Shown here piece by piece: positions 1 to 8,852 of a stretch of 64,000 bases of DNA. Location of the stretch: assembly GCA_965237635.1 (NCBI GenBank), contig CBDEFX010000002.1, positions 1,364,001 through 1,428,000 of the forward strand, given 5' to 3'. The DNA comes from CBDEFX01 sp965237635. Lineage in GTDB: Bacteria; Chloroflexota; Dehalococcoidia; Lucifugimonadales; CAUZJF01. A program made the position numbers and the translations under genes. The first letter of the stretch is position 1. The number at the start of each line of letters is the position of its first letter. The notes beneath the pieces were generated by a model. It searched no databases, had not been told where the DNA came from, and worked only from the letters and a program-made list of their open reading frames with translations.

Positions 1-233
1 CCGCTGGTTCACGAATACCGTTCCCGCTCCCGGCATATCCATCGCTACGAGTGCGTGTAAAAGCCCGGTCGTTATGCCGCCCTGGGCGATAAGCCGCCCG
101 AAGCGCGTGCGGCCGGCGAACTCAACGTCGAAATGGAGCGGGTTGTAGTCGCCGGTTATCTCGGCATACGCCGTACCATGTTCTCGGTCACTGTCATCTC
201 TCTGACGGCTTTTTGTCCGACGGCAAGTTCCAT
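1..233 (-). pseudogene. MaoC-family (R)-specific enoyl-CoA hydratase, frameshifted and cut by the window edge
   Basis: The minus strand starts at ATG 233, five bases after a GGGAGA ribosome site, and reads MELAVGQKAVREMTVTENMV. Near 168-173 the frame must shift by one base to continue as AYAEITGDYNPLHFD, then the hot-dog-fold stretch RLIAQGGITTGLLHALVAMD, still open at base 1. TGDYNPLHFD is the hydratase motif with the catalytic Asp and His of MaoC-like enzymes, which hydrate enoyl-CoA. A single missing G (CGG-CG instead of CGG-GCG) explains the break, so this is either a young pseudogene or a sequencing error. It lies 42 bases downstream of the MFS gene on the same strand. The C-terminus is outside the window. 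Confidence 0.75.
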
Positions 234-275
234 TACATCTCCCAAGAAACGTTCCAGGGATCGATCTGCAAACGG

Positions 276-1421
276 TCAACGTCGGCCCCCTGCTAGATGG
301 GTGGCCTCCGGCAGACCTCGGAGGCGCAGCATGGCCCAGATGCCAAACGCGGGTCCAAGCGCCAATGTAACGAAGGCCAGAGACCAGCCCTGAACGGCCA
401 CGAATATCGGCACCAGTTGGATCGCGAATAACGTTAGTAGGAAACCAACGGCGGTCTGAATTGTCAAGGCGGTCCCAACGTACTCCGGCGGGCTCAGCTC
501 GGTGATGGCGGCCGAGAACTGAGCGGAGTCAGCCACCACGGTCAGCCCCCAGACCACCAGCACTGTTGCTAGCACAGCCAGCGGCGCATCAAGGAGGGCG
601 GCCGCTATCAGCGCAGCACTTCCGCTCAACGCCATGGCCCCAGACGCAATGGCCGTTCGTCCAAAACGGTCCGCGAGCACGCCCCCGATGACGCTCCCGA
701 CTCCCCCGGCCGCGATCACGCCGAAAGCAATAGTCCCGGCCAGGGAGGGCCCATAGGACCGCGACTCCAGGGCCCCTACCAGAAAGATTGGGACCCAGGT
801 CCACATAGCGTAGATCTCCCACTGGTGCCCGAGATAGCCGAGATTCGCCAATCTGACGCCTCGTTGCGCCAGAGAACGGACTGCAAACCTGGGATCGAAC
901 CGGGCCTGGGAAGTGGCGAAAGGGCCGTCCCTGACCAGACCGAGGACGATCACCGCGCCGGCGGTCGCCAGAATTGACGAGACGAGCACCACACTCTGCC
1001 AGTGAAGATCGGTCAGAGAGTTCACTAGATGGGGCGATGCGGAGCCCACTGTCAGCGCCCCCACCAGGAGCCCAATGGCAACGCCACGGTGGCGCCGAGA
1101 CCAGGTGGCCGCAAGCTTCATACCGGGTGGGTACACGCCAGCTAGGAACATGCCGGTGAGAAAGCGGAGCGGGATGCCTACCGCCAGTCCGTCGGCGGCC
1201 AGCGCAAATGCGGCGTTCGAAGCGGCGCCAAGAATCGCCGCCAGCGCGAATAGACGCCGCGTGTTGACGATGTCGGGCAGATTCAGGAAGGCGCTCAGAA
1301 AGGTGCCAGCCACGAACCCTATCTGGACCGACATGGTGAGCCACGCGGCGCTGGTCGTTGAGAGGCTCCATTCCTCTTCGAGAGTCGGAACGACAGCCGA
1401 GGCGCTGAACCACAGGGTCAT
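276..1421 (-). CDS. Major facilitator superfamily transporter
   Basis: A hydrophobic protein of about 381 residues with roughly a dozen membrane segments. The cytoplasmic loop between TM2 and TM3 is replaced by a short basic stretch (NTRRLFAL), and a second basic loop, GGVLADRFGRTA, carries the D-R-x-G-R signature of MFS proteins. Substrate cannot be told. The ATG at 1421 falls inside the first membrane helix: the same frame stays open upstream as WRALGFLALAELLC, typical of the N-terminus of these carriers, but has no ATG, GTG or TTG before an in-frame TAG. The true start is therefore either a rare codon (a CTG is available) or has been lost by mutation. Confidence 0.8.
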   Translation of the reverse strand: MTLWFSASAVVPTLEEEWSLSTTSAAWLTMSVQIGFVAGTFLSAFLNLPDIVNTRRLFALAAILGAASNAAFALAADGLAVGIPLRFLTGMFLAGVYPPGMKLAATWSRRHRGVAIGLLVGALTVGSASPHLVNSLTDLHWQSVVLVSSILATAGAVIVLGLVRDGPFATSQARFDPRFAVRSLAQRGVRLANLGYLGHQWEIYAMWTWVPIFLVGALESRSYGPSLAGTIAFGVIAAGGVGSVIGGVLADRFGRTAIASGAMALSGSAALIAAALLDAPLAVLATVLVVWGLTVVADSAQFSAAITELSPPEYVGTALTIQTAVGFLLTLFAIQLVPIFVAVQGWSLAFVTLALGPAFGIWAMLRLRGLPEATHLAGGRR

Positions 1422-1671
1422 GCACAGTAGCTCGGCAAGCGCCAGAAAGCCTAGGGCTCGCCACTGAGCAGGGGTCCCTTCTACTTTGTCGGCCGGTAGC
1501 TCGTTTGCGGTCGTGAAAGCACCTTCCGTTTCTGACGGGGCCAGCGATTGGCACGCGTTACCGCGCTATGCGGATTCGAATCGGCGGAGCGGGGTCGGAT
1601 AGGCAATAGGGGTCAACGATGGTACATCGTTGTGGTAGAGGGATTGCTTCAGTCCCACCGGCGGTTCCAGA

Positions 1672-2136
1672 CTACGCCGGAGGCGGCAGGTCGTCGTTTA
1701 GTAGCCTCTGGTCCAGCTCCCACAGAGCAGTCCTATCGTTGTCCCAATGCAGCAGACGCTCACCCTCGATATATTCTACCCACCTATGGTCAGAGTGCTC
1801 ATATGACAGAGCGATCTCGACATCGGCGCCCTCAATGGCAAAGTAGTACCCTGGGACTACATATTGGTCCTTGGGCCAGAGCCGCCATGCCTTGAAGTGA
1901 AAAACCGGGACCGACGCCGCCGTTTTCAGCGCGAAGAAGCTTGCGGAGGCCGGGATATTCGCCTCCTCAAGGGCTTCGCGCTTCGCGGCCTCGACCGGCG
2001 ATTCCCCATCCTCCCCTCCGCCCGCTATGGCCTGCCAGTAATCCTCGTCAGCCCGTTTGAATATCGCGTACTCGAAGACTCGGTCACTCTTCTTGCGAAA
2101 GGGGAGGCCGAAGACTTGAAACGGCGCTCGTGCCAT
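1672..2136 (-). CDS. Nudix hydrolase
   Basis: A 154-residue protein with a recognisable Nudix box near residues 40-62: G-x5-E-x7-R-E-x2-E-E is matched by GGGEDGESPVEAAKREALEE, with Asn where Gly is usual near its end. The Glu residues bind Mg2+ for hydrolysis of a nucleoside diphosphate linked to another group. The length and the N-terminal FGLPFRKKSDRVFEYAIF resemble the dihydroneopterin-triphosphate/dATP pyrophosphohydrolase branch, but the substrate is inferred only. It starts 12 bases after the stop of the M20 peptidase on the same strand, so the two are probably co-transcribed. Confidence 0.85.
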   Translation of the reverse strand: MARAPFQVFGLPFRKKSDRVFEYAIFKRADEDYWQAIAGGGEDGESPVEAAKREALEEANIPASASFFALKTAASVPVFHFKAWRLWPKDQYVVPGYYFAIEGADVEIALSYEHSDHRWVEYIEGERLLHWDNDRTALWELDQRLLNDDLPPPA

Positions 2137-2148
2137 CTTCTTGGTTGC

Positions 2149-3225
2149 CTACGCGGTCAAGAGGGTCTCGCAAAGGCGGGCCGCCTCGACGAGCTCGGGG
2201 ATGACCACCGACTCATCGACCGTGTGCATATCGTAGACGGCCATACCAACTACCGCTGCGCTGATGCCGTTGAGACGGTAGACATTGCCGTCGGTGCCGC
2301 CCCCTGAAGGCTTGAGCGTCGGGTTCAGTCCGAGACTTCGCAGCGCTTTCTCGACCCTCTGCCTGGCTGGGTCGTCCTCGCCGAGGGAGTAGGTCTCGAA
2401 CTCGGTATTGACCGCGGCCTCGATGCTGGCCTCGGGGAATCTCGCTCGGACCGTGTCCAGGGTCTCGTGAAGTTGTAGGCGCAGGCTGTCGATAGTCTCC
2501 AGGTCCATACTTCGGAACTCGCCCCTGATCGACGCAACATCGGGCACCGCGTTCCTGACTCTGCCGCCTTCGATTGTCCCGACGTTGAAGGTGGTCTCGT
2601 CATCCAGGCGGCCCTGGGGAAGGCTCGTTATCAGCTCTGCTGCCGCTCGAATAGCAGAGACGCCCTTCTCGGGCTCGACGCCTGCGTGCGCGGCTCGGCC
2701 CTTGATCTCGACGTCGAAGCCGATGTACGTTGGACTCGACGACGTTATCGTGGAGACGGGCCCCTCGCTGTCGAAGACGATCGCCTCCCTGGCGCTGACC
2801 TTGGTGAGGTCGAGTTTTTGCGCGCCGAGCAGGGCGATCTCCTCCTCGCGAGTGAACACGACCTCGACGGGTAGTTGATCAACGCCGTTCTCCTTGAGCG
2901 ACTCGAGAGCCTCCAGGATGGCTGACAGCCCTGCCTTGCAATCGCCGCCGAGGATCGTGGTACCGTCTGACACAATGCGGTCGCCGTCGACCTTCGGCCT
3001 GATGCCTCTTCCAGGCTCTACGGTGTCCATATGACCGGACAACATGATGGGGTTCTCGCGGCCGTCGCTGGCGATCACGTTTCCGTAGCTATCGCGGATC
3101 ACGTCGAGGCCGAGTTCCTCCAGACGCCGTGTTAGGTCAGTGGCGATCGCCTCCTCTTCGCCGGAGGGGCTGTCGATTCGCGCCAGATCGCAGAACGTCT
3201 CCACCAGCCGGTCTCGGTTGATCAT
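2149..3225 (-). CDS. M20-family metallopeptidase, PepT-like
   Basis: 358 residues with the full set of M20 metal ligands in order: GHMDTV (His and catalytic Asp), GGDCKAG (bridging Asp), TREEEI (catalytic Glu and ligand Glu) and a C-terminal MHTVDE (His ligand). A lid/dimerisation domain lies between, around residues 165-270. GGDCKAG resembles the PepT-like branch of tri- and dipeptidases rather than ArgE or DapE. It is a cytosolic di-zinc hydrolase that probably trims peptides or N-acyl amino acids. ATG 3225 is preceded by AAGGAGAG. The Nudix gene follows directly. Confidence 0.85.
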   Translation of the reverse strand: MINRDRLVETFCDLARIDSPSGEEEAIATDLTRRLEELGLDVIRDSYGNVIASDGRENPIMLSGHMDTVEPGRGIRPKVDGDRIVSDGTTILGGDCKAGLSAILEALESLKENGVDQLPVEVVFTREEEIALLGAQKLDLTKVSAREAIVFDSEGPVSTITSSSPTYIGFDVEIKGRAAHAGVEPEKGVSAIRAAAELITSLPQGRLDDETTFNVGTIEGGRVRNAVPDVASIRGEFRSMDLETIDSLRLQLHETLDTVRARFPEASIEAAVNTEFETYSLGEDDPARQRVEKALRSLGLNPTLKPSGGGTDGNVYRLNGISAAVVGMAVYDMHTVDESVVIPELVEAARLCETLLTA

Positions 3226-3534
3226 TTGGCTCTCCTTATCTGCCGGTATTGTATTTCAAGGGGGTGGGCTGTCAAGAGACCCCTCGACCATCTTCACCCT
3301 CACCTCGTTCCTCTCCCTTCATAGTCATCAACAAAATAGTTGGCCGCCCGTGTGAAGTTCCCACCATGTCATCCTGAGGAGTCCGCGACGAAGGATCTGG
3401 GGGGCGGTCACGTTGCACGTAGGCGCCGCCACGTTGACCGTGTGGCGGGGACCGCCCAACCTCCCCAGACCCTTCGCTTCGCTCAGGGAGACAGTAAGCC
3501 GTGGGTGGCAACGTAATTGGTCGATGACCATCAT

Positions 3535-3563
3535 ACGTAGGGGCCGGTTTCAAACCGGCCCTC
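3535..3563. repeat. Dispersed palindrome, family PR1, copy a (gap 3226-3567)
   Basis: The 342-base gap between the M20 gene and IS1380 copy 1 holds no credible gene. It has two degenerate segments, around 3361-3400 and 3450-3490, that look like intergenic repeat debris. At 3541-3561 there is a perfect palindrome, GGGCCGGTTT-C-AAACCGGCCC, preceded by ACGTAG. Similar palindromes occur at 5551, 12503, 20004 and 20144. IS1380 copy 1 inserted immediately to its right. Confidence 0.75.
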
Positions 3564-3567
3564 TTAA

Positions 3568-5288
3568 CCCGAATCCACCGAAGGAGGGCGTCGGATTAGC
3601 GTCCTGAGGCGGCAAGAAGGTGCTCCTGTGCTTCTGGGATAATGGTTTTGTAGCAAAAAACCGACCCCGGAAAAGGAGCACCCAGTAGATGCTGCCACGC
3701 AACCACCCCGACCGGATCCCCAAATCACCTTCGACGACCGCCGCTTGGTGGCCAATGCCGGGCTGCTCCTTCCGGCCACCCTGGTGCGGCACCTCGGCCT
3801 GCTCGAACTCGTCCGGCAGCGCCTCGACCTGGGCGATGCCCCGGGGCGGGCGAACACGAGCGACAAGATGATGACGCTGGTGGCGTCTGCGCTGGCTGGG
3901 GGCGACTGCATTGACGACGCCGATGTGTTGCGCACCGGGGGGACGGCCTGCACCCTGGGCGGCACGGTCAAGGCGCCATCCACCCTGGGCACCTTCCTGC
4001 GCAGCTTCCGGTGGGGCCACGTCCGTCAACTCGACCGGGTGAGCCGCGAGTTGCTGGCCCGGGCTTGGCAGGCCGGGGCGGGACCCGGCGACGGGCCCCT
4101 GACCATTGACCTGGACTCCACCATCTGCGAGACCTACGGACTGGCCAAGGAGGGCGCCCGCCACCACGGCTATACCGGCAAGCGGGGCTACCACCCGCTG
4201 CCGGCCATCGCCGCCGGCACCGGAGACGTGCTGATGTCCCGGCTGCGCGAGGGCCGGGCCAACACCGCCCGCGGCGTCGCCCACTTCCTGCGGGAGACGG
4301 TGGGACGGGTGCGCTACGCCGGGGCCGACGGACGACTCACGCTACGGGCCGACAGCGGGTTCTACACTCATGGCGTGGTATCCGTCTGCCGCAAGATGGA
4401 TGTCCGCTTCTCCATCACCATCCGCCAGCACAAAAGCCTGCACAATCTCATCGAGGCGATACCCGAAGATGCCTGGACGCCGATTCCTTACTGGATGGAC
4501 GGTGCCGCCGATGTGGCCGAGACCACCTGCACCCCCTTCCAGGCCGAGGCGGACGCCGCGCCGGTACGGCTCATCGTCCGGCGGGTGAAGCCGACGCCCG
4601 GTTCCCAACTGGCCCTCTTCGCCAAATACAGCTATCATGGCTTCATCACCGACCGGGACGGGGAGTTGCTCGAACTGGAGGCTGACCATCGCCGCCACGC
4701 CGAGATCGAGAATGCCATACGCGACCTCAAGTACGGCGTCGGGCTGAACCATCTCCCCTCGGGCCGCTTCGCCGCCAACGGTGCCTGGCTGGCCGTCCAG
4801 ACGATGGCCCACAACCTGGCCCGCTGGACGGCGCGGATCGGTCTGGGAGAGCGGATAGCCACCACCAAGACCCTCCGGCGGCGGTTCTTCTCCCTGGCCG
4901 GACGGCTCACCCGCTCGGCACGCCGGTTGACCCTGCATCTTCCGGATCGCTGGCCTTGGGCTGAGAAGTTCAGCCGTGCCTTGGCCCGGCTGCGAGCCAT
5001 TCCACTCCCGGCCTGACGGCACCGTCGGCGACCGACCCACCCACCGGACAACCGAAGATCCCCGCAGACTCGTGCCAGCCCGGTCCGAGAGAGTTCCCTG
5101 CTGCGTATTCTCTCGCCATCCCGCGCATCGCAGTTCCCGCAGACGGCCATAGGGGCCCCTGTGCGGCGATGAAGACCGTCCGCCGACCTCCCTACCCCAA
5201 ATGGAACCCAGGCTATTTCCCCTGTAGCTCCCTCACCCCCCTTCCACTTTCCTCACGCCGTCCATCGGTGTCCTTCGGTGGATTCGGG
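3568..5288 (+). mobile_element. IS1380-family element, copy 1
   Basis: A 1,721-bp element bounded by 18-bp perfect inverted repeats CCCGAATCCACCGAAGGA. It is flanked by the 5-bp direct repeat CTTAA (3563-3567 and 5289-5293). This is one of seven near-identical full-length copies in the window. It sits in an intergenic gap and breaks no gene. Confidence 0.95.
3689..5016 (+). pseudogene. IS1380-family transposase, frameshifted near the N-terminus (copy 1)
   Basis: The normal 441-residue transposase starts MLPRNHPDRIQITFDD. Here two extra C bases near 3719 (ATCCCCAAATC where other copies have ATCCAAATC) shift the frame after about ten codons. From 3745 (TTG) the frame is open for 423 residues and keeps the DDE residues: Asp in TIDLDSTICETYG, Asp in RADSGFY and Glu in EIENAIRDLKYG. 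It would be active only if translation re-starts at the internal TTG; otherwise it is dead. Confidence 0.85.
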
Positions 5289-5293
5289 CTTAA

Positions 5294-5739
5294 TAAGGAC
5301 AGGAGGTAAGCGGGTACAAACCGGATACATTGGTGATAGGTAGACCGGGCACATAGGTAACACGTTAGGCGAGGTTGGGAGCGTTGTGGCGCCGATCAGG
5401 ACGCACGCACCTACTGCCCTGTCGCCTGTAGTTCGAAAAGCACTGCCACCCTCACCTCGATCCTCTCCCGTCAAGGGGGCTTTGCACTTAAAGTCGTTGC
5501 GGAGTCCTACTCGTAGCCGTCGAAACGCCGTCCTGGCCCTTCCAACCTGGACGTAGGGGCGGGTTTCTAAACCCGCCCTCCCTTCTCCTCCTGACGGGAG
5601 AGGGAAAAAGGTGCGGGTATCCCATTTTTTGTGCAAAGCCCGTCAAGGGCGAGGATGAATCCCTTCCCCCCTTGGGGGAAGGTTAGGATGGGGGTGAATG
5701 TCTCGAGTCATAGGATGGGTGACAGAGCATAAGGCCCTA
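5294..5739. repeat. Intergenic repeat cluster (PR1 copy b, PR4 copy a)
   Basis: No gene is seen in these 446 bases. They contain PR1 at 5551-5580 (GGGCGGGTTT-ct-AAACCCGCCC), the PR4 motif CACTTAAAGTCG near 5486 that recurs at 12439, and a C-rich hairpin near 5660-5683 (CTTCCCCCCTTGGGGGAAG). The last lies just beyond the 3' end of the enolase-superfamily gene and could end its transcript, although it has no T-run. Confidence 0.6.
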
Positions 5740-6846
5740 TCAAGATGGTCCGACCGACTTAGAGCGGACGGTCTGCCTCGCGAGGCGCTCCGGATCGGGA
5801 ACGGGCAGTGGGCCCGTGGATGGCAGGAACGTGTTCCTCGATGTGATCTCGACCGGCGGGTCGGCGAGCTCCTGCTTGAAGGAGCGCGAAGACGGGAAGA
5901 TGTCGCCGGGGTAGGTGAAGTTGGGCAACGTGGCAAGCTCCACGCAGATGGAGACGCCGAGCGCGCTCTCCAGCATACCGCCGATCCAAACGGGGACCCC
6001 TTCGCGCTCACACAGGTCGTGCACCGCGATGGCGTTGGACAGCCCCCCGATCCGTCCGGGCTTGATGTTGATGTACTTGCACGCCCCGACCTGCAACGCT
6101 TGCTCTGCGGCCTTCACGCTAACGATCGTCTCGTCGAGACAGATTGGCGTCTCGATCTGCTTGGCCAGCTCTGCGTGGTCGAGCACGTCCGCATGGTGCA
6201 GTGGCTGCTCGATGAAGGCGAGCCCGAGCTTGTCGATAGCCTTGAAGAAGGGCAGGTCGTCCAGCGTGTATCCGGAGTTGCAGTCGATGTGGAAGGTGGT
6301 GTCAGGGAAGGTGTTCCTCACCGCCTGGAGCAGCTCAAGGTCCCAGCCCCTGGCGACCTTGAGCTTTACCCTCGGGAACCCGTCATCGACAGCCTGCTGG
6401 ATGTTGCCTAGCAGCATATCTATGGAGTCCTGTATTCCGAAGTCGGCCCCGGCCACGACCTCGCGTGTCTCGCCGCGTAGCAGCCTATGTAGAGGCGTGC
6501 CCGTGATGGCGCTCGTGAGGGTCCACCAGCAGATCTCGATCGCCGCTTTCGCGAAAGGGTTGCCCTTGAAGATATCGAGCTTCTGGTCCAGATCGGCTGC
6601 GGTCTCGTACTCATGGCCCACGACATGAGGCCCGAAGATATCGGAGACGTGATAGAAGACCGAGCCGGCGCTCTCCGGCGAGTACGCCGGGGCGTAGAGC
6701 GGGCACGACTCTGACCAGGCAACGTGCTCGCCACTGGTAGCCCTGACCAATACGGTGTGAACGTCATAGTCCTCGCCGTAGGCCGTGCGCCAGGGGTATA
6801 TGAGAGGCATCGCCACCTGGTAGACGTCGAGACTGTCGATGCGCAT
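5740..6846 (-). CDS. Enolase-superfamily enzyme, o-succinylbenzoate synthase / N-acylamino acid racemase type
   Basis: 368 residues with the muconate-lactonizing-enzyme layout: N-terminal capping domain, then a barrel with the KxK pair in VKLKV, three metal ligands (Asp in HIDCNSGY, Glu in EQPL, Asp in CLDET) and the opposing base Lys in YINIKPGRIGG. This residue set is that of the OSBS/NSAR group (MenC type 2). No other menaquinone gene is nearby, so racemisation of N-acyl amino acids or another reaction is as likely as a role in menaquinone synthesis. It begins at ATG 6846 and stands alone, with repeat-filled gaps on both sides. Confidence 0.85.
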   Translation of the reverse strand: MRIDSLDVYQVAMPLIYPWRTAYGEDYDVHTVLVRATSGEHVAWSESCPLYAPAYSPESAGSVFYHVSDIFGPHVVGHEYETAADLDQKLDIFKGNPFAKAAIEICWWTLTSAITGTPLHRLLRGETREVVAGADFGIQDSIDMLLGNIQQAVDDGFPRVKLKVARGWDLELLQAVRNTFPDTTFHIDCNSGYTLDDLPFFKAIDKLGLAFIEQPLHHADVLDHAELAKQIETPICLDETIVSVKAAEQALQVGACKYINIKPGRIGGLSNAIAVHDLCEREGVPVWIGGMLESALGVSICVELATLPNFTYPGDIFPSSRSFKQELADPPVEITSRNTFLPSTGPLPVPDPERLARQTVRSKSVGPS

Positions 6847-6903
6847 TTTCTTAGCCTGTAGCGGCGTTGCACCAAAAGTCGCAATTAGGGGCGTGGTTCG
6901 ACA

Positions 6904-7012
6904 GGTCGGAGTAGGACTCGTGACCCCTGTCGGAGCTCACCATGAACGGAAGTTCACGTTCACCGTTCGCCCTGAGTAGTCCCGATGCGGCATCGGGACG
7001 TATCGAAGGGAG
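6904..7012. repeat. Dispersed repeats PR3 copy a and PR2 copy a
   Basis: The gap 6847-7034 contains two unrelated dispersed motifs. PR3 at 6905-6940 (GGAGTAGGACTCGTGAC followed by GTCGGAGCTCA) recurs at 10689-10724 with few changes. PR2 at 6975-7008 is built on the palindrome GTCCCGATGC-G-GCATCGGGAC and recurs at 14124-14155 and, inverted, at 19831-19876. Confidence 0.7.
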
Positions 7013-7034
7013 CTTGTCGAGGAGTGAGTCGCCC

Positions 7035-8852
7035 TTACGCGACACTTCTTTTGCCCCCTGTCGGAGAGGGTGGATGCTGCCCGTCTTCGGCCCCCGCGTA
7101 AGTCTGGAGCCGCGCGTAAAGGCCGTCCGTCGCCATCAGCTCCTCGTGGGTGCCCTGCTCGACGATGCGGCCTCCGTCGAAGACCACGATGCGATCGGCA
7201 TTTCTTACTGTGGAGAGCCGGTGCGCGATGATCAGCGCCGTCCGGTCTTTGAGCAGTTCCTTCAGGGCCTCCTGAATGAGCTGCTCCGTCTGGGTGTCTA
7301 CGTAGGCGGTCGCCTCGTCCAGGATCAGGATTCGAGGGTCGGCCGCCAGCGCTCGGGCGAAGCTGACGAGCTGCCGCTGGCCTACGCTGAGGTTGCCGCC
7401 ACGCTCTTGGAGAGGCTCATCATAACCGTGCTCCAACTTGACGATGAAGTCGTGGGCCCCGACCGCTTTGGCCGCCTCGACGACCTGCTCGTCAGTGATC
7501 TCGGTGTGGTTGTAGCGTATGTTCTCCTTGACGGTGCCGGTGAACAGATACGGCTCCTGAGGGACGATGCTCATCTGGCGGACCAATGACCGCCGTGTAA
7601 CCTCACTTATGTCCTGGCCGTCCACCGTGATCCGGCCGCGTACGATCTCATACAGCCGTAGCAGTAGGGAAACGACCGTGGTCTTGCCGGCGCCCGTCGG
7701 GCCGACCAAGGCGACGGTCTCGCCCGGCCGGACGTGCAGGTTGATGTCGTCCAATACCTCCAGGCCGGGCGCGTAGTGGAATCCGACACCCTCGTAGCGG
7801 ACCTCGCCGCGTATGGGTCGTAGCGTGCCTGCATTCGGTCTGTCCGCGACCTCTGACTTCTCATCCAGGATCTCGAAAATGCGGGCCCCGGACACCATCC
7901 CTCTCTTGAAGCTAGAATAGTAGTGGCTGATGATGTTCAGGGGCTGGAAGAAGCTCCCCATGTACAGCGCGAACGCGATGACGACCCCGACCTCGAGAGT
8001 TCCCTCTAATACCATGGCCCCGCCGAACACGATCAAGGACGACATTCCGATGGCCGGCGTGATCTCACCTATCGGCAGAGAAAACGCCCGGTAGGCGATC
8101 GACCTCAGGGAGGCCACCCGGTACTTGCGATTCGCCCCAGCCAGGCGTCTTAGGGTGTCCTCTTGTCTGTTCAGACTCTGCACGACTCTGACGCCCGAGA
8201 TCGCCTCCTGAAGCTCTGAGTTGTGGGAAGCCTGCGCCTCTCTTACTTCGCGGTATGTCGTGGCGAGGAGCCTCTGGTAGAAGAACGCTGCTATCAGGAG
8301 GGCCGGCACCACCGCGAAGGTCAATAGCGCCAGCCTGGGGCTCATGGCGAACATCGCGAGTATCACCGATACCAACGTCACGACCTGGGATATGCCAGTC
8401 ACTCCCAGAGAGAAGAATTGGGCCGTCTGCTCGAGATCGTTCTGGAAGCGGGACATCACCTTGCCGGCCTCGTTATGGTCGAAGAAGGACATCGACAGCG
8501 TTTGAAGGTGGCTGAAGAGGTGGACCCGAAGCGAGTAGAGCACCCGCTCGTACACATACTCAATGAACCAGTCGTGCAGGTAGCTCGAGGCGAACTGTGC
8601 GACGGCGGCGGCGAAGATGCCGGCGACCACAAGCTCCAGGCCCGAGATCTGCCCGACGCTGATATGGGTGTCAACCGCCCGCCTGACGAGCCACGGCACC
8701 GCCACGATTGTCCCGGTTATCGCAAACATGGCGACGATCGCCAAGACCAGGCGGAGCGTATGCGGGCGGAGGAAGCTCCTCAGCCTCAAGACCATCTGGA
8801 GGTCGCTGAGCTCGTGGGGCTTGCCGGACTGGTCGGCAGCGGTCTGCGCCAT
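7035..8852 (-). CDS. ABC exporter half-transporter with consensus catalytic Glu
   Basis: 605 residues: six-helix exporter domain (about 30-330), then a nucleotide-binding domain with Walker A GPTGAGKT, signature LSVGQRQ, Walker B ILILDEATAYVD carrying the catalytic Glu, and the switch His in IIAHRLSTV. The signature has Val where Gly is usual. Its ATG shares one base with the stop of the preceding exporter gene (TGATG at 8852), so the two are translationally coupled and almost certainly form a heterodimer. Likely substrates are drugs or lipids; the sequence does not decide. Confidence 0.92.
   Translation of the reverse strand: MAQTAADQSGKPHELSDLQMVLRLRSFLRPHTLRLVLAIVAMFAITGTIVAVPWLVRRAVDTHISVGQISGLELVVAGIFAAAVAQFASSYLHDWFIEYVYERVLYSLRVHLFSHLQTLSMSFFDHNEAGKVMSRFQNDLEQTAQFFSLGVTGISQVVTLVSVILAMFAMSPRLALLTFAVVPALLIAAFFYQRLLATTYREVREAQASHNSELQEAISGVRVVQSLNRQEDTLRRLAGANRKYRVASLRSIAYRAFSLPIGEITPAIGMSSLIVFGGAMVLEGTLEVGVVIAFALYMGSFFQPLNIISHYYSSFKRGMVSGARIFEILDEKSEVADRPNAGTLRPIRGEVRYEGVGFHYAPGLEVLDDINLHVRPGETVALVGPTGAGKTTVVSLLLRLYEIVRGRITVDGQDISEVTRRSLVRQMSIVPQEPYLFTGTVKENIRYNHTEITDEQVVEAAKAVGAHDFIVKLEHGYDEPLQERGGNLSVGQRQLVSFARALAADPRILILDEATAYVDTQTEQLIQEALKELLKDRTALIIAHRLSTVRNADRIVVFDGGRIVEQGTHEELMATDGLYARLQTYAGAEDGQHPPSPTGGKRSVA

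Noticed and set aside
4342..5150. Long open frames (about 170-232 residues) on the opposite strand of every IS1380 transposase, repeated in all copies
   Set aside because: They mirror the GC-rich codon pattern of the transposase, share its boundaries, lack ribosome sites and resemble no protein family; their conservation is explained by copy identity.
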